64,000 bases of DNA from NCBI RefSeq assembly GCF_002585305.1, contig NZ_NUNF01000019.1:130679-194678 (forward strand), read 5' to 3'. This document shows positions 1 through 8,996 of this stretch, piece by piece. The DNA comes from Bacillus sp. AFS037270. Its GTDB lineage: Bacteria > Bacillota > Bacilli > Bacillales_B > DSM-18226. How positions within the stretch are numbered: the first letter of the stretch is position 1; each line of letters opens with the position of its first letter. Below the pieces are notes generated by a model, which made no database searches, was not told where the DNA came from, and saw only the letters and a program-made list of their open reading frames with translations. Position numbers and translations under genes: made by a program.

Positions 1-1718
1 TGATCTGAGAGGCCAACTTTCTCCCATAATTTTCGCTGACGGCAGGCTTCTGCTAGCACCCACTTCCCGATTGGGACAATTAAACCAGTCTCTTCTGCTA
101 GTGGAATGAAATCGGCAGGAGAGATAAATCCATGGTCAGGATGTTCCCAGCGAATTAATGCTTCGATTCCAACTAACTCCCCTGTAGACAAGGATAATTG
201 CGGCTGATAGTGAAGGATAAACTGATGATTTTCAAGGGCCTTTCTTAAGCCATTTTCAAGCTCCATTTTTCGAACGGAAATACCATTCAGGTTGGAAGAA
301 TAGAATTTAAAATTGTTTTTCCCGCGTTCCTTCGCTTGATACATTGCTGTGTCAGCATTCTTAATTAAGGTTTCCTCGTCCAAACCGTCTGTTGGATAAA
401 GACTGATGCCAATACTTGGGGTAACAAAGAATTCTTGATTATTCACGACCAACGGCTTTGTAAACACCAGCAAAATGCGCTGGGCAGCTTCTACGGCTTT
501 TATTTTATTAACATTTTCAAATAAAATAATAAACTCGTCCCCGCCCTGTCTTGATACTAATCCATCTTTATCAACCACTTGTTTTAACCGATCCGCAACC
601 TCCTTGAGAATCAGATCCCCAACTGTATGACCTTTGGTGTCATTAATAATTTTAAATCTATCTAGATCAATGAATAAAACAGCCAATATCTTCTTGCTTT
701 CTAAATGATTCAATACTTCGTTAAGATGCAGACGAAATCGGTTTCGATTGGGCAATCCTGTTAATGTATCATGATAAGCCATATTTTTAATTGTTTCTTC
801 TGTCCGTTTTCGATCTGTAATATCTCTTCCAACCACCTGAACAGCAAATCTGCCTTCAAAATAGATAGGGGCAGATGCTAATTCCACATCGATCGTATTT
901 CCAGTTAATTGTTTAACTTGACATTCGAGCCTTACTTGTTGGTTGCGTAATTTTGCCCCCTTAATTTTAAAGGCATCAACAATTTCTTCAGGTACAAATT
1001 CCAACGGTGATTTCCCAATCAATTCTTCAGGATTCTTAGCTCCAACTAGCCTGCAACCTGCTTCATTTATATATTCAATGGTATTTTGACTAACAACAGC
1101 AATGATATCCGGAGACATTTCCACTAGACTCCGATAGCGGTCTTCACTTTCTTTGCGGTCTGTTATATCAAATAATACACTATTAAAATCAACAAAATCT
1201 CCCTTTTCATCAAGTGTTGGAAAACCTCTGTCCTGAATCCAGCGGACCTCACCATCCGGGCGAATAATCCGATATTCACTCGTGACGGTCTCGCCTCTTG
1301 CTAACCTTTTCGACCTATCAGTCAAAAGATAGACATCCTCTGGGTGAATTACCTTTTTCCAAAGATCCATATCTTTATAAAAATCTATATAGGAGTACCC
1401 ATAGAGTTTTTCAATTCCTGGGGTAATTAACAGGGTATCAGACTTTAAATCATGAGACCAAATTGCCACATCCAGCGTATCAAATATGTTTTTTAGCTTT
1501 TGTTTGTTTTGCAGGGATTCTTCATCTTTACCCCTCAGTTCTTTAAAGGTTATATACAAAAGAGGCAACGCTCCAATAAGCGTGATAATAGCAGCCAATT
1601 TAACAAAAAGCACGGATGGGAAAAATATAGAGATTGAAATTTCCAATAGCATGATAAAGAAGAATAGACTATAAATAATCTTCAATTGTAGTTGAATGCT
1701 TATCTTTGACGCCGCCAT
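1..1718 (-). CDS. PAS/GGDEF/EAL cyclic-di-GMP signalling protein (partial, C-terminus beyond left edge)
   Basis: The reading frame is open to the left edge, giving 572 codons. The start ATG at 1718 follows AAGGGAG. Two hydrophobic segments at about residues 14-57 anchor the protein. Two PAS-like domains follow, each ending in an ITDRK-type linker (about 75-320). A GGDEF domain follows with an intact GGDEF signature near residue 391, and an EAL domain begins with EALIRW near residue 517 before the window ends. Both catalytic motifs seen are intact, so the protein could make or degrade cyclic di-GMP. Which activity dominates cannot be judged because most of the EAL domain is missing. The sensed signal is unknown. 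Confidence 0.9.
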   Translation of the reverse strand, partial: MAASKISIQLQLKIIYSLFFFIMLLEISISIFFPSVLFVKLAAIITLIGALPLLYITFKELRGKDEESLQNKQKLKNIFDTLDVAIWSHDLKSDTLLITPGIEKLYGYSYIDFYKDMDLWKKVIHPEDVYLLTDRSKRLARGETVTSEYRIIRPDGEVRWIQDRGFPTLDEKGDFVDFNSVLFDITDRKESEDRYRSLVEMSPDIIAVVSQNTIEYINEAGCRLVGAKNPEELIGKSPLEFVPEEIVDAFKIKGAKLRNQQVRLECQVKQLTGNTIDVELASAPIYFEGRFAVQVVGRDITDRKRTEETIKNMAYHDTLTGLPNRNRFRLHLNEVLNHLESKKILAVLFIDLDRFKIINDTKGHTVGDLILKEVADRLKQVVDKDGLVSRQGGDEFIILFENVNKIKAVEAAQRILLVFTKPLVVNNQEFFVTPSIGISLYPTDGLDEETLIKNADTAMYQAKERGKNNFKFYSSNLNGISVRKMELENGLRKALENHQFILHYQPQLSLSTGELVGIEALIRWEHPDHGFISPADFIPLAEETGLIVPIGKWVLAEACRQRKLWEKVGLSD

Positions 1719-2014
1719 TTAATTTCTCCCTTGTTCCAATCATTTGACTCATGAATGATTCTTCTATGTCTATCATTAAAATAACAAAAATCGACATAAT
1801 TAACAATCGTCGCTTCTTCCTAAATGTAAACGGATTCATTGTTGCTTCTGGCATTTACTTGTTTATTTTTAATAAGATGATCCGCACGTTCAATAGTTTG
1901 CCATAACATTTCGAACAAACTTTGAACTTATCACTATAGCCATGTTTTTAAAGTGAAAAAGGGAATATAGTAGAACCATAAAGAACAAACAAAATTTGAA
2001 GGGCGGAATCATTT

Positions 2015-2533
2015 ATGTTTAACAAATTTTTAAGAGAAAATAAAATTGCTTCTTATATCCTAACCGTATTACGTTTATACCTTGGCTACTCTTGGTTTAC
2101 TGCAGGTCTTGGAAAATTAACAAGCGGCGGCTTTGATGCTTCTGGATTCTTAAAAGGCGCGATCGCTAATCCCGTTAAAGGACCAGACGGCGCAATTGTA
2201 TTTGGTTGGTATGTTGACTTTTTAAAACATTTTGCATTACCAAACGTTGATGTATTTAATGTGATTGTACCTGTTGGCGAAACTTTAATCGGTTTAGGCT
2301 TAATTCTTGGATGCTTAACAACTACTGCCATGTTCTTTGGTCTAGTGATGAACTTCTCTTTCTTCTTAGCGGGAACTGTATCTCATAACCCTAGAGACAT
2401 CTTCTCAGGCTTCATCATTCTAACAGCTGGCTATAATGCCGGTAGAATAGGTTTAGATCATTGGGTGGTTCCTTTCTTCAGAAAAATGGGCAACAAAAAT
2501 ACAAGTCCTGAAAAAACAAAAGCAACAGTGTAA
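2015..2533 (+). CDS. DoxX family membrane protein
   Basis: This is a 172-residue protein with four hydrophobic segments (about 13-32, 80-98, 102-122 and 128-146), as in the DoxX/TQO small subunit family. GYSWFTAGLGKL near the N-terminus and NPRDIFSGFIIL later are typical of Bacillus DoxX proteins. The ribosome binding site GAAGGGCGG lies 8 nt before the ATG. The gene stands alone, convergent with the GH13 gene. The biochemical role of this branch is not established; members are linked to respiratory chains or thiol stress. The stop codon lies inside a 30-bp tandem duplication. Confidence 0.85.
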   Translation: MFNKFLRENKIASYILTVLRLYLGYSWFTAGLGKLTSGGFDASGFLKGAIANPVKGPDGAIVFGWYVDFLKHFALPNVDVFNVIVPVGETLIGLGLILGCLTTTAMFFGLVMNFSFFLAGTVSHNPRDIFSGFIILTAGYNAGRIGLDHWVVPFFRKMGNKNTSPEKTKATV

Positions 2534-2580
2534 AGTATATAAAGAACAAAAGCAACAGTGTAAAGTATATAAAGAACAAA
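2521..2580. repeat. 30-bp perfect tandem duplication over the DoxX stop codon
   Basis: Positions 2521-2550 and 2551-2580 are identical. The first copy carries the last codons and stop of the DoxX gene; the second copy is noncoding. The end of the second copy supplies part of the left arm of the following terminator. Confidence 0.95.
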
Positions 2581-2617
2581 AGACGATTCGGATATCCGAA
2601 TCGTCTTTTGTTCTTTA
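2570..2617. terminator. 48-bp perfect palindrome, bidirectional terminator
   Basis: Two perfect 24-nt arms (2570-2593 and 2594-2617) meet at GGATATCC, with T-rich ends on both strands. It lies between the converging DoxX and GH13 genes and can terminate both. Confidence 0.9.
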
Positions 2618-2629
2618 AAAGGCCTCCTA

Positions 2630-4300
2630 TTACTTCAACAAATATACCCTAGTTTCATAAGGCTTGAGGGTAAATTCTCTTCTTAATTTCTTGTCTGTTA
2701 CCTCATAATTGTTTAATACCAATTCAGAAACAGAATAGGAGACACTTGTTGGCACCTTAAATCTTATTGATTTTTCACTAAAATTGTTAATTACAATCGC
2801 TTTACGGCCTCCAAGACGACGAGTGTAAACAAATAACTGCTTGTGATTAGGTAATAACAATTCATAGGTTCCATAAACAAACAGCGGGTTATCTTTCCGC
2901 AACTGAATCAACTTTTTATAAAAAGATAGAATTGAGTCAGGATCATTTATTTGAGACTCAACATTAACCTCTTTATAGTTTGGATTTACCCCTAACCATG
3001 TTTGATTAGCAGTCGTAAATCCTCCCATATTGGAAGCGTCCCATTGCATCGGAGTCCGAGCATTGTCACGGCACTGTTTCCAAATAATCTCCATAATCTC
3101 ATCGTGGGAACGGCCTTTTGCCGTTTCCACTTTGTAATAGTTAACCATTCCAACATCATTATAATCTTCAATCGATGGGAACTGGACGTTAGTCATCCCA
3201 ATTTCCTGACCTTGATAAATAAACGGTGTACCCTTCATCAGAAAGTATAACGCACCCAACATTTTGGCGCTTTCTTTCCAAAGCTTGCGGTCATTACCCC
3301 AGCTAGAAACCCGGCGCGGCTGGTCATGGTTTTCAATGAATAAGGCGTTCCATCCCTTGCCTTCTAATCCTTTCTGCCATTTGGTCAGATTCTTCTTCAA
3401 TGCACGTACATCCACACGGTCATCTGCATCCTTATCCCAGAGACCCAAGAATTCAAATTGGAAGATCATATTGAAGTACCCGTTGTCTTCACCGACCCAT
3501 TTATCCGCATCGTCCAACCCAACACCGTTAGCTTCCCCAACCGTCATAATGTCGTAGTTTTTAATCGTTTTTTGTGAGAATTCGGTTAGGAATTCATCAA
3601 TCCCTTCCACGTTCATCATTTTCGGAAAGCATGGGACAAAGTCTAGATTCTCAGGGTTCGGCATATCGGGGAATCCCGGTTCTTTTTTTATGTGAGAAAT
3701 CGCATCCACACGGAATCCATCTATTCCCTTATCGAGCCACCAATTGACCATGTCATATAATGCATTTCTGACCTCAGGGTTTTCCCAATTTAAATCCGGC
3801 TGGCGTGGTGAAAAGATGTGCATGAAATATTGTTCAGTTTCTTTATCATATCTCCATGCCGGCCCACTAAAAATGGATTCCCAGTTATTTGGTGCCTTTA
3901 AGCCTTTTCCATCTCGCCAAATGTACCAATCGCGCTTTGGATTATCCTTGGAAGAGCGGGACTCAATGAACCAAGGATGCTCGTCACTTGTATGATTAAT
4001 AACCAAATCTAATATTAATTTCATCCCGCGTTGATGGACACCTTCAAGGAGCTCATCAAAATCTGCCATCGTTCCAAACTCGTCCATAATATCTTGATAA
4101 TCGGAAATGTCATAGCCATTATCATCATTGGGAGATTTGAACATTGGCGATAACCAAATCACATCGATGCCAAGCTCTTTTAAGTAATCTAACTTGGAAG
4201 TTACACCCTTTAGATCGCCAATCCCGTCACCATTGCTGTCCACGAAGCTTCTAGGATAAACCTGATAGGCCACGCTTTCTTTCCACCACTTTTTATTCAT
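2630..4300 (-). CDS. GH13 oligo-1,6-/alpha-glucosidase, intracellular
   Basis: This 556-residue protein has no signal peptide and fits the GH13_31 size. It carries the usual conserved regions: DLVINH near 98, GFRVDA with the nucleophile Asp199, the acid/base Glu256 in VGEANG, and the transition-state Asp326 in ENHDQPR. The residue after the nucleophile is Ala200. In characterised Bacillus and Geobacillus enzymes, Val here goes with alpha-1,6 and Ala with alpha-1,4 preference, so maltose-like substrates are plausible. The ribosome binding site is GAGGTG. It is the last gene of the unit starting at 8036, 36 nt after the TIM-barrel gene, and probably releases glucose from imported alpha-glucosides. 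Confidence 0.9.
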   Translation of the reverse strand: MNKKWWKESVAYQVYPRSFVDSNGDGIGDLKGVTSKLDYLKELGIDVIWLSPMFKSPNDDNGYDISDYQDIMDEFGTMADFDELLEGVHQRGMKLILDLVINHTSDEHPWFIESRSSKDNPKRDWYIWRDGKGLKAPNNWESIFSGPAWRYDKETEQYFMHIFSPRQPDLNWENPEVRNALYDMVNWWLDKGIDGFRVDAISHIKKEPGFPDMPNPENLDFVPCFPKMMNVEGIDEFLTEFSQKTIKNYDIMTVGEANGVGLDDADKWVGEDNGYFNMIFQFEFLGLWDKDADDRVDVRALKKNLTKWQKGLEGKGWNALFIENHDQPRRVSSWGNDRKLWKESAKMLGALYFLMKGTPFIYQGQEIGMTNVQFPSIEDYNDVGMVNYYKVETAKGRSHDEIMEIIWKQCRDNARTPMQWDASNMGGFTTANQTWLGVNPNYKEVNVESQINDPDSILSFYKKLIQLRKDNPLFVYGTYELLLPNHKQLFVYTRRLGGRKAIVINNFSEKSIRFKVPTSVSYSVSELVLNNYEVTDKKLRREFTLKPYETRVYLLK

Positions 4301-4336
4301 ATGGCACCTCTAATTCTTAGATGTTTTTCTTAGGAG

Positions 4337-5305
4337 TTATACCCACCACATTTGCGAAACAGGCTGCTCAATTAAGACAGATTTCAAATTGTTTACAGCT
4401 CGAGTAAATCCTTCCTCTATCGACATGATTGGATCTTCATGCTCGATACTAACGACATAATCATAGCCAAATGTGCGAAGGGCGCTCATCATGTCAGACC
4501 ATTCTTTTAAACCATGTCCACAGCCAACCGAACGGAACGTCCACGCCCGCGAACGTACTTCTCCATATGGCTGCATATCTGTTAACCCATACATATTCAC
4601 ATTTTCTTGATCAATGTATGTGTCCTTTGCATGGAAATGATGGATTGCATTTTCTTTTGCTAAAATCTTAATTGCAGCTACAGGGTCAATTCCTTGCCAC
4701 CATAAGTGACTTGGGTCTAAGTTAGCTCCAATCGCATCACAGGTTTCTTCACGTAATTTTAACAACGTATATGGGGTATGGACTAAAAAGCCGCCATGTA
4801 GTTCAAGACCGATTTTGACATTGTTTTCTTTCGCATATTGGCCAACTTCTTTCCAATAGGGAATCAGTTTTTCTTCCCATTGCCACTTCAGGACGTCACC
4901 ATATTCATTTGGCCATGGAGTAACAGGCCAGTTAGGATACTTTGCTCCTTCGTGGTCGCCCGCTGTACCTGAAAAACAGTTTACAACTGGTACATTCAAT
5001 AAAGATGCCAATTTAATTGTTTTTAAAAGTGTTTCATGTGAGCTTTGAGCAAATTCTTTTTCAGGAGAAATTGGATTGCCATGGCAGCTGAACGCACTAA
5101 TGATTAATCCGCGTTCCTCCACTTTTTGGATATATTCACGTCTTGCATTTTCGTCTTCTAGCAGTAAATCTAAATCGCAGTGATTGTTTCCAGGGTAGCA
5201 GCCGGTTCCAATTTCAACTGCATTTAAGCCCGCTTTTTGAACAGTATCCAACATTTCCTCGAATGTTTTTTCAGCAAATAATACAGTAAAGACGCCTAGT
5301 TTCAT
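4337..5305 (-). CDS. Sugar phosphate isomerase/epimerase-like TIM barrel
   Basis: This 322-residue protein belongs to the xylose isomerase-like/AP endonuclease 2 TIM-barrel superfamily. Likely metal ligands are visible: Glu in LELHGG, Asp in NLDPSHLWWQG, His in HFHAKD, and Glu in SIEHED. It sits between a Gfo/Idh/MocA dehydrogenase and the GH13 glucosidase. Close relatives are often paired with dehydrogenases as 3-keto-sugar epimerases or 3-keto-glycoside lyases. I infer a role on an oxidised sugar intermediate rather than on a sugar phosphate, but the sequence alone does not prove it. Confidence 0.8.
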   Translation of the reverse strand: MKLGVFTVLFAEKTFEEMLDTVQKAGLNAVEIGTGCYPGNNHCDLDLLLEDENARREYIQKVEERGLIISAFSCHGNPISPEKEFAQSSHETLLKTIKLASLLNVPVVNCFSGTAGDHEGAKYPNWPVTPWPNEYGDVLKWQWEEKLIPYWKEVGQYAKENNVKIGLELHGGFLVHTPYTLLKLREETCDAIGANLDPSHLWWQGIDPVAAIKILAKENAIHHFHAKDTYIDQENVNMYGLTDMQPYGEVRSRAWTFRSVGCGHGLKEWSDMMSALRTFGYDYVVSIEHEDPIMSIEEGFTRAVNNLKSVLIEQPVSQMWWV

Positions 5306-5360
5306 ATTAATTTCTCCTCACTTTTATTAACGTTATATCTATCACACTAAATAATAGTAC

Positions 5361-5391
5361 AGAGTTGACCGCTATGCTTGCTGCCAACTCT
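5361..5391 (-). other. Intercistronic hairpin
   Basis: AGAGTTG and CAACTCT flank a partly paired interior, in the 98-nt gap between the dehydrogenase and isomerase genes. There is no U-tract, so it is more likely an mRNA stability or processing element than a terminator. Confidence 0.45.
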
Positions 5392-5403
5392 AGTTTTTAA
5401 TAG

Positions 5404-6432
5404 TTATCTTACTTTAACAATTTGCTTTGTTTCGTTTGACTTAAGTGCTCCTAGAATTACATCTAGTGACTTCATTCCTTCTTCACCAGTTACAGCAGGC
5501 TCTTCATCTAGCAGAATAGCATTTACAAAATGTTCGATGACATGGGTATTGTTTTGACCACCCGCATCATTTGATTGAATTTTCCCTAGTTCATATTTCA
5601 CTACTTCGCCATTGCTATATTGAACAACAAGAGAATTTATTGGATCATCTTCTAAGCGAAGGATTGCCTTCTCACCGTAAATAATGGTAGAGTTATCTTC
5701 CTTGCTGGTATAAGCCCAGCTGGCGGCAAGTGTACCGATGATGCCGCTTTCTGTTTTCAATACACAAACGGCATTATCATCCACGTCAGCAAAATCCTTT
5801 GCATTCGTTTCAACAAAGGCACCTACTTCAACAATTTCTTCCCCTAATACATAGCGCAATAAATCTGTTTTATGGACACCTAAGTCACCCATAGCACCGA
5901 CAAACGCTTTTTCTTTTTCGAAAAACCAGCTTTCTTTTCCGTCAACACTCCAGCCTTCAGGGCCGCCGTGACCAAACGCTGTACGGAAGCTGTAAATTCT
6001 GCCGGCTTCTCCGTTTGCAATCAACTGGCGGGCTTTTTGATGGGACGGAACAAAACGCTGATTATGACCAATCATTAATTTTTTGCCGTTTTTTTCAGCT
6101 GCTGCAATCATCGCTTCAGCTTCTTCTTTAGAGGTTGCCATTGGCTTCTCGCAAAGGACATGAAGACCTGCCTCTAAAGCAGCAATGGTGATAGGGGCAT
6201 GGAGATAGTTTGGTGTACAAACACTTACCGCGTCCACCTCACCACTTTTCAGCAACTCGTTATAATCTGTGTAGGAAAGAACAGCGTATTTTTCGGCTAC
6301 TTCGATTGCCCGCTCTTGATTGATATCGCAAACGGCTGTAAGCTCTACATTTGGATTTACTTGATATTCTGGTAAATGACGATGCTGGGCAATACTGCCG
6401 CAGCCGATTACGCCTACTCTGATCTTTTTCAT
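5404..6432 (-). CDS. Gfo/Idh/MocA family NAD(P)-dependent dehydrogenase
   Basis: This is a 342-residue protein of normal family length. An N-terminal Rossmann fold carries GVIGCGSIAQHRH (about 7-19). The CEKPMA motif with its catalytic-region Lys follows near residue 95, and GDLGVHKTDLLRY has the conserved Asp/His in the substrate domain. It starts 2 nt after the ThuA-like gene ends, so the two are probably translated together. In thuAB and ycj-type clusters such enzymes oxidise the C3 hydroxyl of glucosides. I infer the same class of chemistry here; the substrate is unknown. Confidence 0.85.
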   Translation of the reverse strand: MKKIRVGVIGCGSIAQHRHLPEYQVNPNVELTAVCDINQERAIEVAEKYAVLSYTDYNELLKSGEVDAVSVCTPNYLHAPITIAALEAGLHVLCEKPMATSKEEAEAMIAAAEKNGKKLMIGHNQRFVPSHQKARQLIANGEAGRIYSFRTAFGHGGPEGWSVDGKESWFFEKEKAFVGAMGDLGVHKTDLLRYVLGEEIVEVGAFVETNAKDFADVDDNAVCVLKTESGIIGTLAASWAYTSKEDNSTIIYGEKAILRLEDDPINSLVVQYSNGEVVKYELGKIQSNDAGGQNNTHVIEHFVNAILLDEEPAVTGEEGMKSLDVILGALKSNETKQIVKVR

Positions 6433-6433
6433 A

Positions 6434-7159
6434 TTAGTTTCCTCCCTTAATTTCCTCTAGTGGTTTGGCATTTCCGTATACCGGCCGTTCTCGTTTAACT
6501 GGCTGCGCCCATTTAACAGCGTTAATGATCACTCGCTGAATTTGTTGGTTATGATAGGTAGGATAGGTTTCATGACCTGGTCTGAAATAAAATACTTTTC
6601 CGTTTCCGCGCTTGTATGTACAGCCGCTGCGGAATACTTCGCCGCCTTCAAACCAGCTAGTGAAAATTAGTTCATCTGGCTGTGGGATATCAAAATGCTC
6701 CCCGTACATTTCCTCATGCTCTAACTCGATATATTCAGGGATTCCTTCTGTAATGGGATGACTCGGACTCACGACCCAAAGGCGTTCCTTTTCGCCCGCT
6801 TCGCGCCATTTTAAATCACAGCTTGTTCCCATTAAGGTCTTGAAGATTTTCGAAAAATGCCCGGAGTGAAGGACGATTAGCCCCATTCCATCAAGGACAC
6901 GCTGGCGAACCTTCTCAACGATTTCATCGTTTACTTCATTATGAGCGACATGCCCCCACCAAACTAATACATCTGTGTTACTTAGAACATCATCCGTCAA
7001 ACCATGTTCTGGCTCATCAAGGGTAGCTGTTCTTGTATCAAAGCCTTCAGACTTGAGGAACTCAGCGATGGCTCCATGGATACCTTTAGGATAAATATCC
7101 CTTACGACTGGATCTTTTTGTTCATGACGGTTTTCATTCCATACAGTTACGTTCAACAT
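6434..7159 (-). CDS. ThuA-like (trehalose utilisation) domain protein
   Basis: This 241-residue single-domain protein has the ThuA class I glutamine amidotransferase-like fold, with [22 protein letters not shown] and [13 protein letters not shown] chose the ATG at 7159 because AAGGAG lies 8 nt upstream; the longer frame from a GTG at 7186 has no usable ribosome binding site and would contain this one. ThuA with ThuB (a Gfo/Idh/MocA enzyme) is known from rhizobial trehalose use, where the products are 3-keto sugars. Here it is packed directly against such a dehydrogenase, supporting the oxidative pathway idea. Confidence 0.85.
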   Translation of the reverse strand: MLNVTVWNENRHEQKDPVVRDIYPKGIHGAIAEFLKSEGFDTRTATLDEPEHGLTDDVLSNTDVLVWWGHVAHNEVNDEIVEKVRQRVLDGMGLIVLHSGHFSKIFKTLMGTSCDLKWREAGEKERLWVVSPSHPITEGIPEYIELEHEEMYGEHFDIPQPDELIFTSWFEGGEVFRSGCTYKRGNGKVFYFRPGHETYPTYHNQQIQRVIINAVKWAQPVKRERPVYGNAKPLEEIKGGN

Positions 7160-7265
7160 GTTTGGACACTCCTTCTCGTTGTTCACTTTATTTATTATTT
7201 TAGAGAATACCAGAATAATTGAAACTGCTTACATTGACAAATAGGGTGAAAAATATTGAACAAAA

Positions 7266-8036
7266 TTATTTACTTATGAAATGTGGAAGCTTTGTTTTTA
7301 AATAATTGATACTAATTTCAATACTTTCAAGTGGTGTACGCCGGCTCACATCCTGCTCTACGACCCACCACTGAATATCAACTTGTTCACCCTTATTTAG
7401 CACAGCTTCTAGGTCAACGCCGCCTGTGCCAAGTTCAGCGAAGAATTGTTCGTCATCGGTCGTCATATCTTTCAAGTGAATTAACGGTGTTCGATTTTGA
7501 TATCGTTCTATCCACTCTGCCGGCTTTTGACCCGCTTTAGTCAGCCAGTACACATCAAGCTCTGCCTTTACCATGTCAGGGTTTGTTTTATCAAAAATCG
7601 CTTCAAGTGCCATTCTGCCATCAGATAAGCGCTCAAGTTCAAAATCGTGATTATGGTAGCAAAGGGAAATCCCTTCCTGGCGACAAATCTCACCCGCATG
7701 TTCTAAAAACGAAATTAGGGCTATGTAGTCACTTTCACTGCGTCGATCTGGCATTAAATAGGGACATACGACATACTTACTTCCTAATATCTTTTGATCT
7801 TCAATTACCTGTGCCAGATTGTTTTCTAATTGGTCAAGCGGCACATGGCAGGCAGCTGTTTTAAGTCCAAGCTCATCTAATAACTCTTTTATTTCCATCG
7901 GAGTTAATCCATGGTAACCAGCAAGCTCAACACCATCAAAGCCAAGCTCTGCCACTTTTTTTAGAGTACCTGCAAAATCTTTTGCACTTTCTTCCCTTAA
8001 TGTGAACATTTGTACCGCTACTGGAATTTTTCTCAT
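7266..8036 (-). CDS. Sugar phosphate isomerase/epimerase (IolE/YcjR-like TIM barrel)
   Basis: This 256-residue TIM-barrel protein shows the family pattern: QMFTLREE at the N-terminus, GVELAGY, CYHNHDFE with likely metal and substrate ligands, AELDVYW, PLIHLKDM and GTGGVDL. It is shorter than, and not a close copy of, the other barrel protein at 4337, so the two probably catalyse different steps. It is the first gene of the leftward unit and lies 67 nt from the operator at 8103. Members act as inosose dehydratases, tagatose epimerases or 3-keto-glucoside epimerases; the exact reaction is not readable here. Confidence 0.82.
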   Translation of the reverse strand: MRKIPVAVQMFTLREESAKDFAGTLKKVAELGFDGVELAGYHGLTPMEIKELLDELGLKTAACHVPLDQLENNLAQVIEDQKILGSKYVVCPYLMPDRRSESDYIALISFLEHAGEICRQEGISLCYHNHDFELERLSDGRMALEAIFDKTNPDMVKAELDVYWLTKAGQKPAEWIERYQNRTPLIHLKDMTTDDEQFFAELGTGGVDLEAVLNKGEQVDIQWWVVEQDVSRRTPLESIEISINYLKTKLPHFISK

Positions 8037-8079
8037 TCTTAGTCCTCCATTTCTAGAAACCTAGCTTATTTGATTACAT

Positions 8080-8085
8080 TTTATA
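8080..8085 (-). promoter_or_regulatory. -10 hexamer of the isomerase-ThuA-dehydrogenase-GH13 unit
   Basis: TATAAA on the minus strand lies 17 nt from operator copy A. No good -35 is seen; the edge of the operator occupies its place, as expected for activator-dependent promoters. Confidence 0.5.
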
Positions 8086-8102
8086 TTTTATTTCTACTAC
8101 TC

Positions 8103-8142
8103 AACATAGATGATATAATTAAAACATCTACTATTCTGCTAT
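8103..8142. promoter_or_regulatory. AraC-type operator, copy A
   Basis: This 40-bp element begins AACATAGA and ends ACTATTCTGCTAT. Of its 40 positions, 31 are identical in the copies at 10185 and 16370. Read leftwards it ends 17 nt before TATAAA (8080-8085), the likely -10 of the isomerase unit. The other edge is 20 nt from the araC start at 8163, so it could also control its own regulator. Confidence 0.8.
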
Positions 8143-8162
8143 CTTTTTCGAAGAGGAAAATT

Positions 8163-8936
8163 ATGACCACAAACATACTTTTTTGCGGCTATTCCTATCA
8201 TACAAAGGGATATCACTCTCAACATAAATCCGGATACCCGTCCTATCTTTTTCGACTACAAACAGAAGGGCTATGCGAGGTAGTCGTAAAAGGAACCAAA
8301 ATGGAACTTAAGAAGGGCGATCTCCTTCTAATTAAACCAGGCGATCATTACGAACTACTTGTCAATGAAGGGCAAATTAGCGGAGACTATCACATCGGAT
8401 GCGAGGGAGCCTGGCTCGACGAATGGTGGGACCGTTCCGCTAAGCCTCCCGTTTCCCGTATTGAATTGGATGAAAAGCTGCTGCTCCTATGGCGTCAGAT
8501 TATAATTGAAAAAAGGCGTCCTGGTTCCAATCAGAATGAGGAACTTGCCGACTATCTAGTCCGAGCCCTTTGTTTAACGCTTGAACGTGCTGTTAGTGAA
8601 ACAGTCCCTTCCTACCATTATCCATATCCAGTAACAAGGATGATGAGGTACATTGAGGAGCATGCGACAACCCAGTTTAAAGTCGAAGATGTAGCACGCC
8701 ATTCAGGATTGAGTGTCTCCCGGTCGGTTCATCTTTTTAAAAGCAGTGTGGGAAAAACTATCATGGAATACACGCAGGAAATCCGCTTATCCGCTGCCCT
8801 TGAACGGATGAAGTACACTGCACTAACACTCGAACAAATCGCTGAAGACTGTGGTTTTGGCACCTATCCCTATTTCCATAGAGTGTTTAAAAAGAAGTAT
8901 GGTGTTGCTCCTGGTATGTACCGCCGGCTTGAATAA
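8163..8936 (+). CDS. AraC family transcriptional regulator
   Basis: This 257-residue regulator has an N-terminal cupin-type ligand domain (about 1-130; KKGDLLLIKPGDHYEL is typical). Two C-terminal helix-turn-helix motifs occupy about 160-255, with FKVEDVARHSGLSVS and LEQIAEDCGFG, ending in the usual YFHRVFKKKYG. I chose the ATG at 8163 because GAAGAGGAAA precedes it; a longer frame from 8070 would overlap the operator and has no ribosome binding site. It is divergent from the isomerase unit. Being the only AraC protein next to the three 40-bp sites, it is the best candidate to bind them and respond to a sugar. Confidence 0.88.
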   Translation: MTTNILFCGYSYHTKGYHSQHKSGYPSYLFRLQTEGLCEVVVKGTKMELKKGDLLLIKPGDHYELLVNEGQISGDYHIGCEGAWLDEWWDRSAKPPVSRIELDEKLLLLWRQIIIEKRRPGSNQNEELADYLVRALCLTLERAVSETVPSYHYPYPVTRMMRYIEEHATTQFKVEDVARHSGLSVSRSVHLFKSSVGKTIMEYTQEIRLSAALERMKYTALTLEQIAEDCGFGTYPYFHRVFKKKYGVAPGMYRRLE

Positions 8937-8943
8937 TATATGA

Positions 8944-8977
8944 AAAAGGCTAGAATACACCAGTTTTCTAGCCTTTT
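8944..8977. terminator. Bidirectional terminator after araC
   Basis: A 12-bp stem (AAAAGGCTAGAA with TTCTAGCCTTTT) and a 10-nt loop lie between the convergent AraC and dehydrogenase genes, with T- or A-rich flanks. Confidence 0.85.
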
Positions 8978-8996
8978 CCATTTCTTATTAACTAAC

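Noticed and set aside
1669..1854. 61-codon minus-strand frame overlapping the start of the GGDEF/EAL gene
   Set aside because: It overlaps the well-supported ATG and ribosome binding site at 1718 in another frame and shows no family features.
7160..7186. Longer ThuA-like protein from a GTG at 7186
   Set aside because: No ribosome binding site precedes it, and the extension itself contains the AAGGAG used by the ATG at 7159.
8070..8162. Longer AraC protein from 8070
   Set aside because: The extension runs through operator A and the divergent promoter, is hydrophobic and unlike AraC N-termini, and lacks a ribosome binding site.
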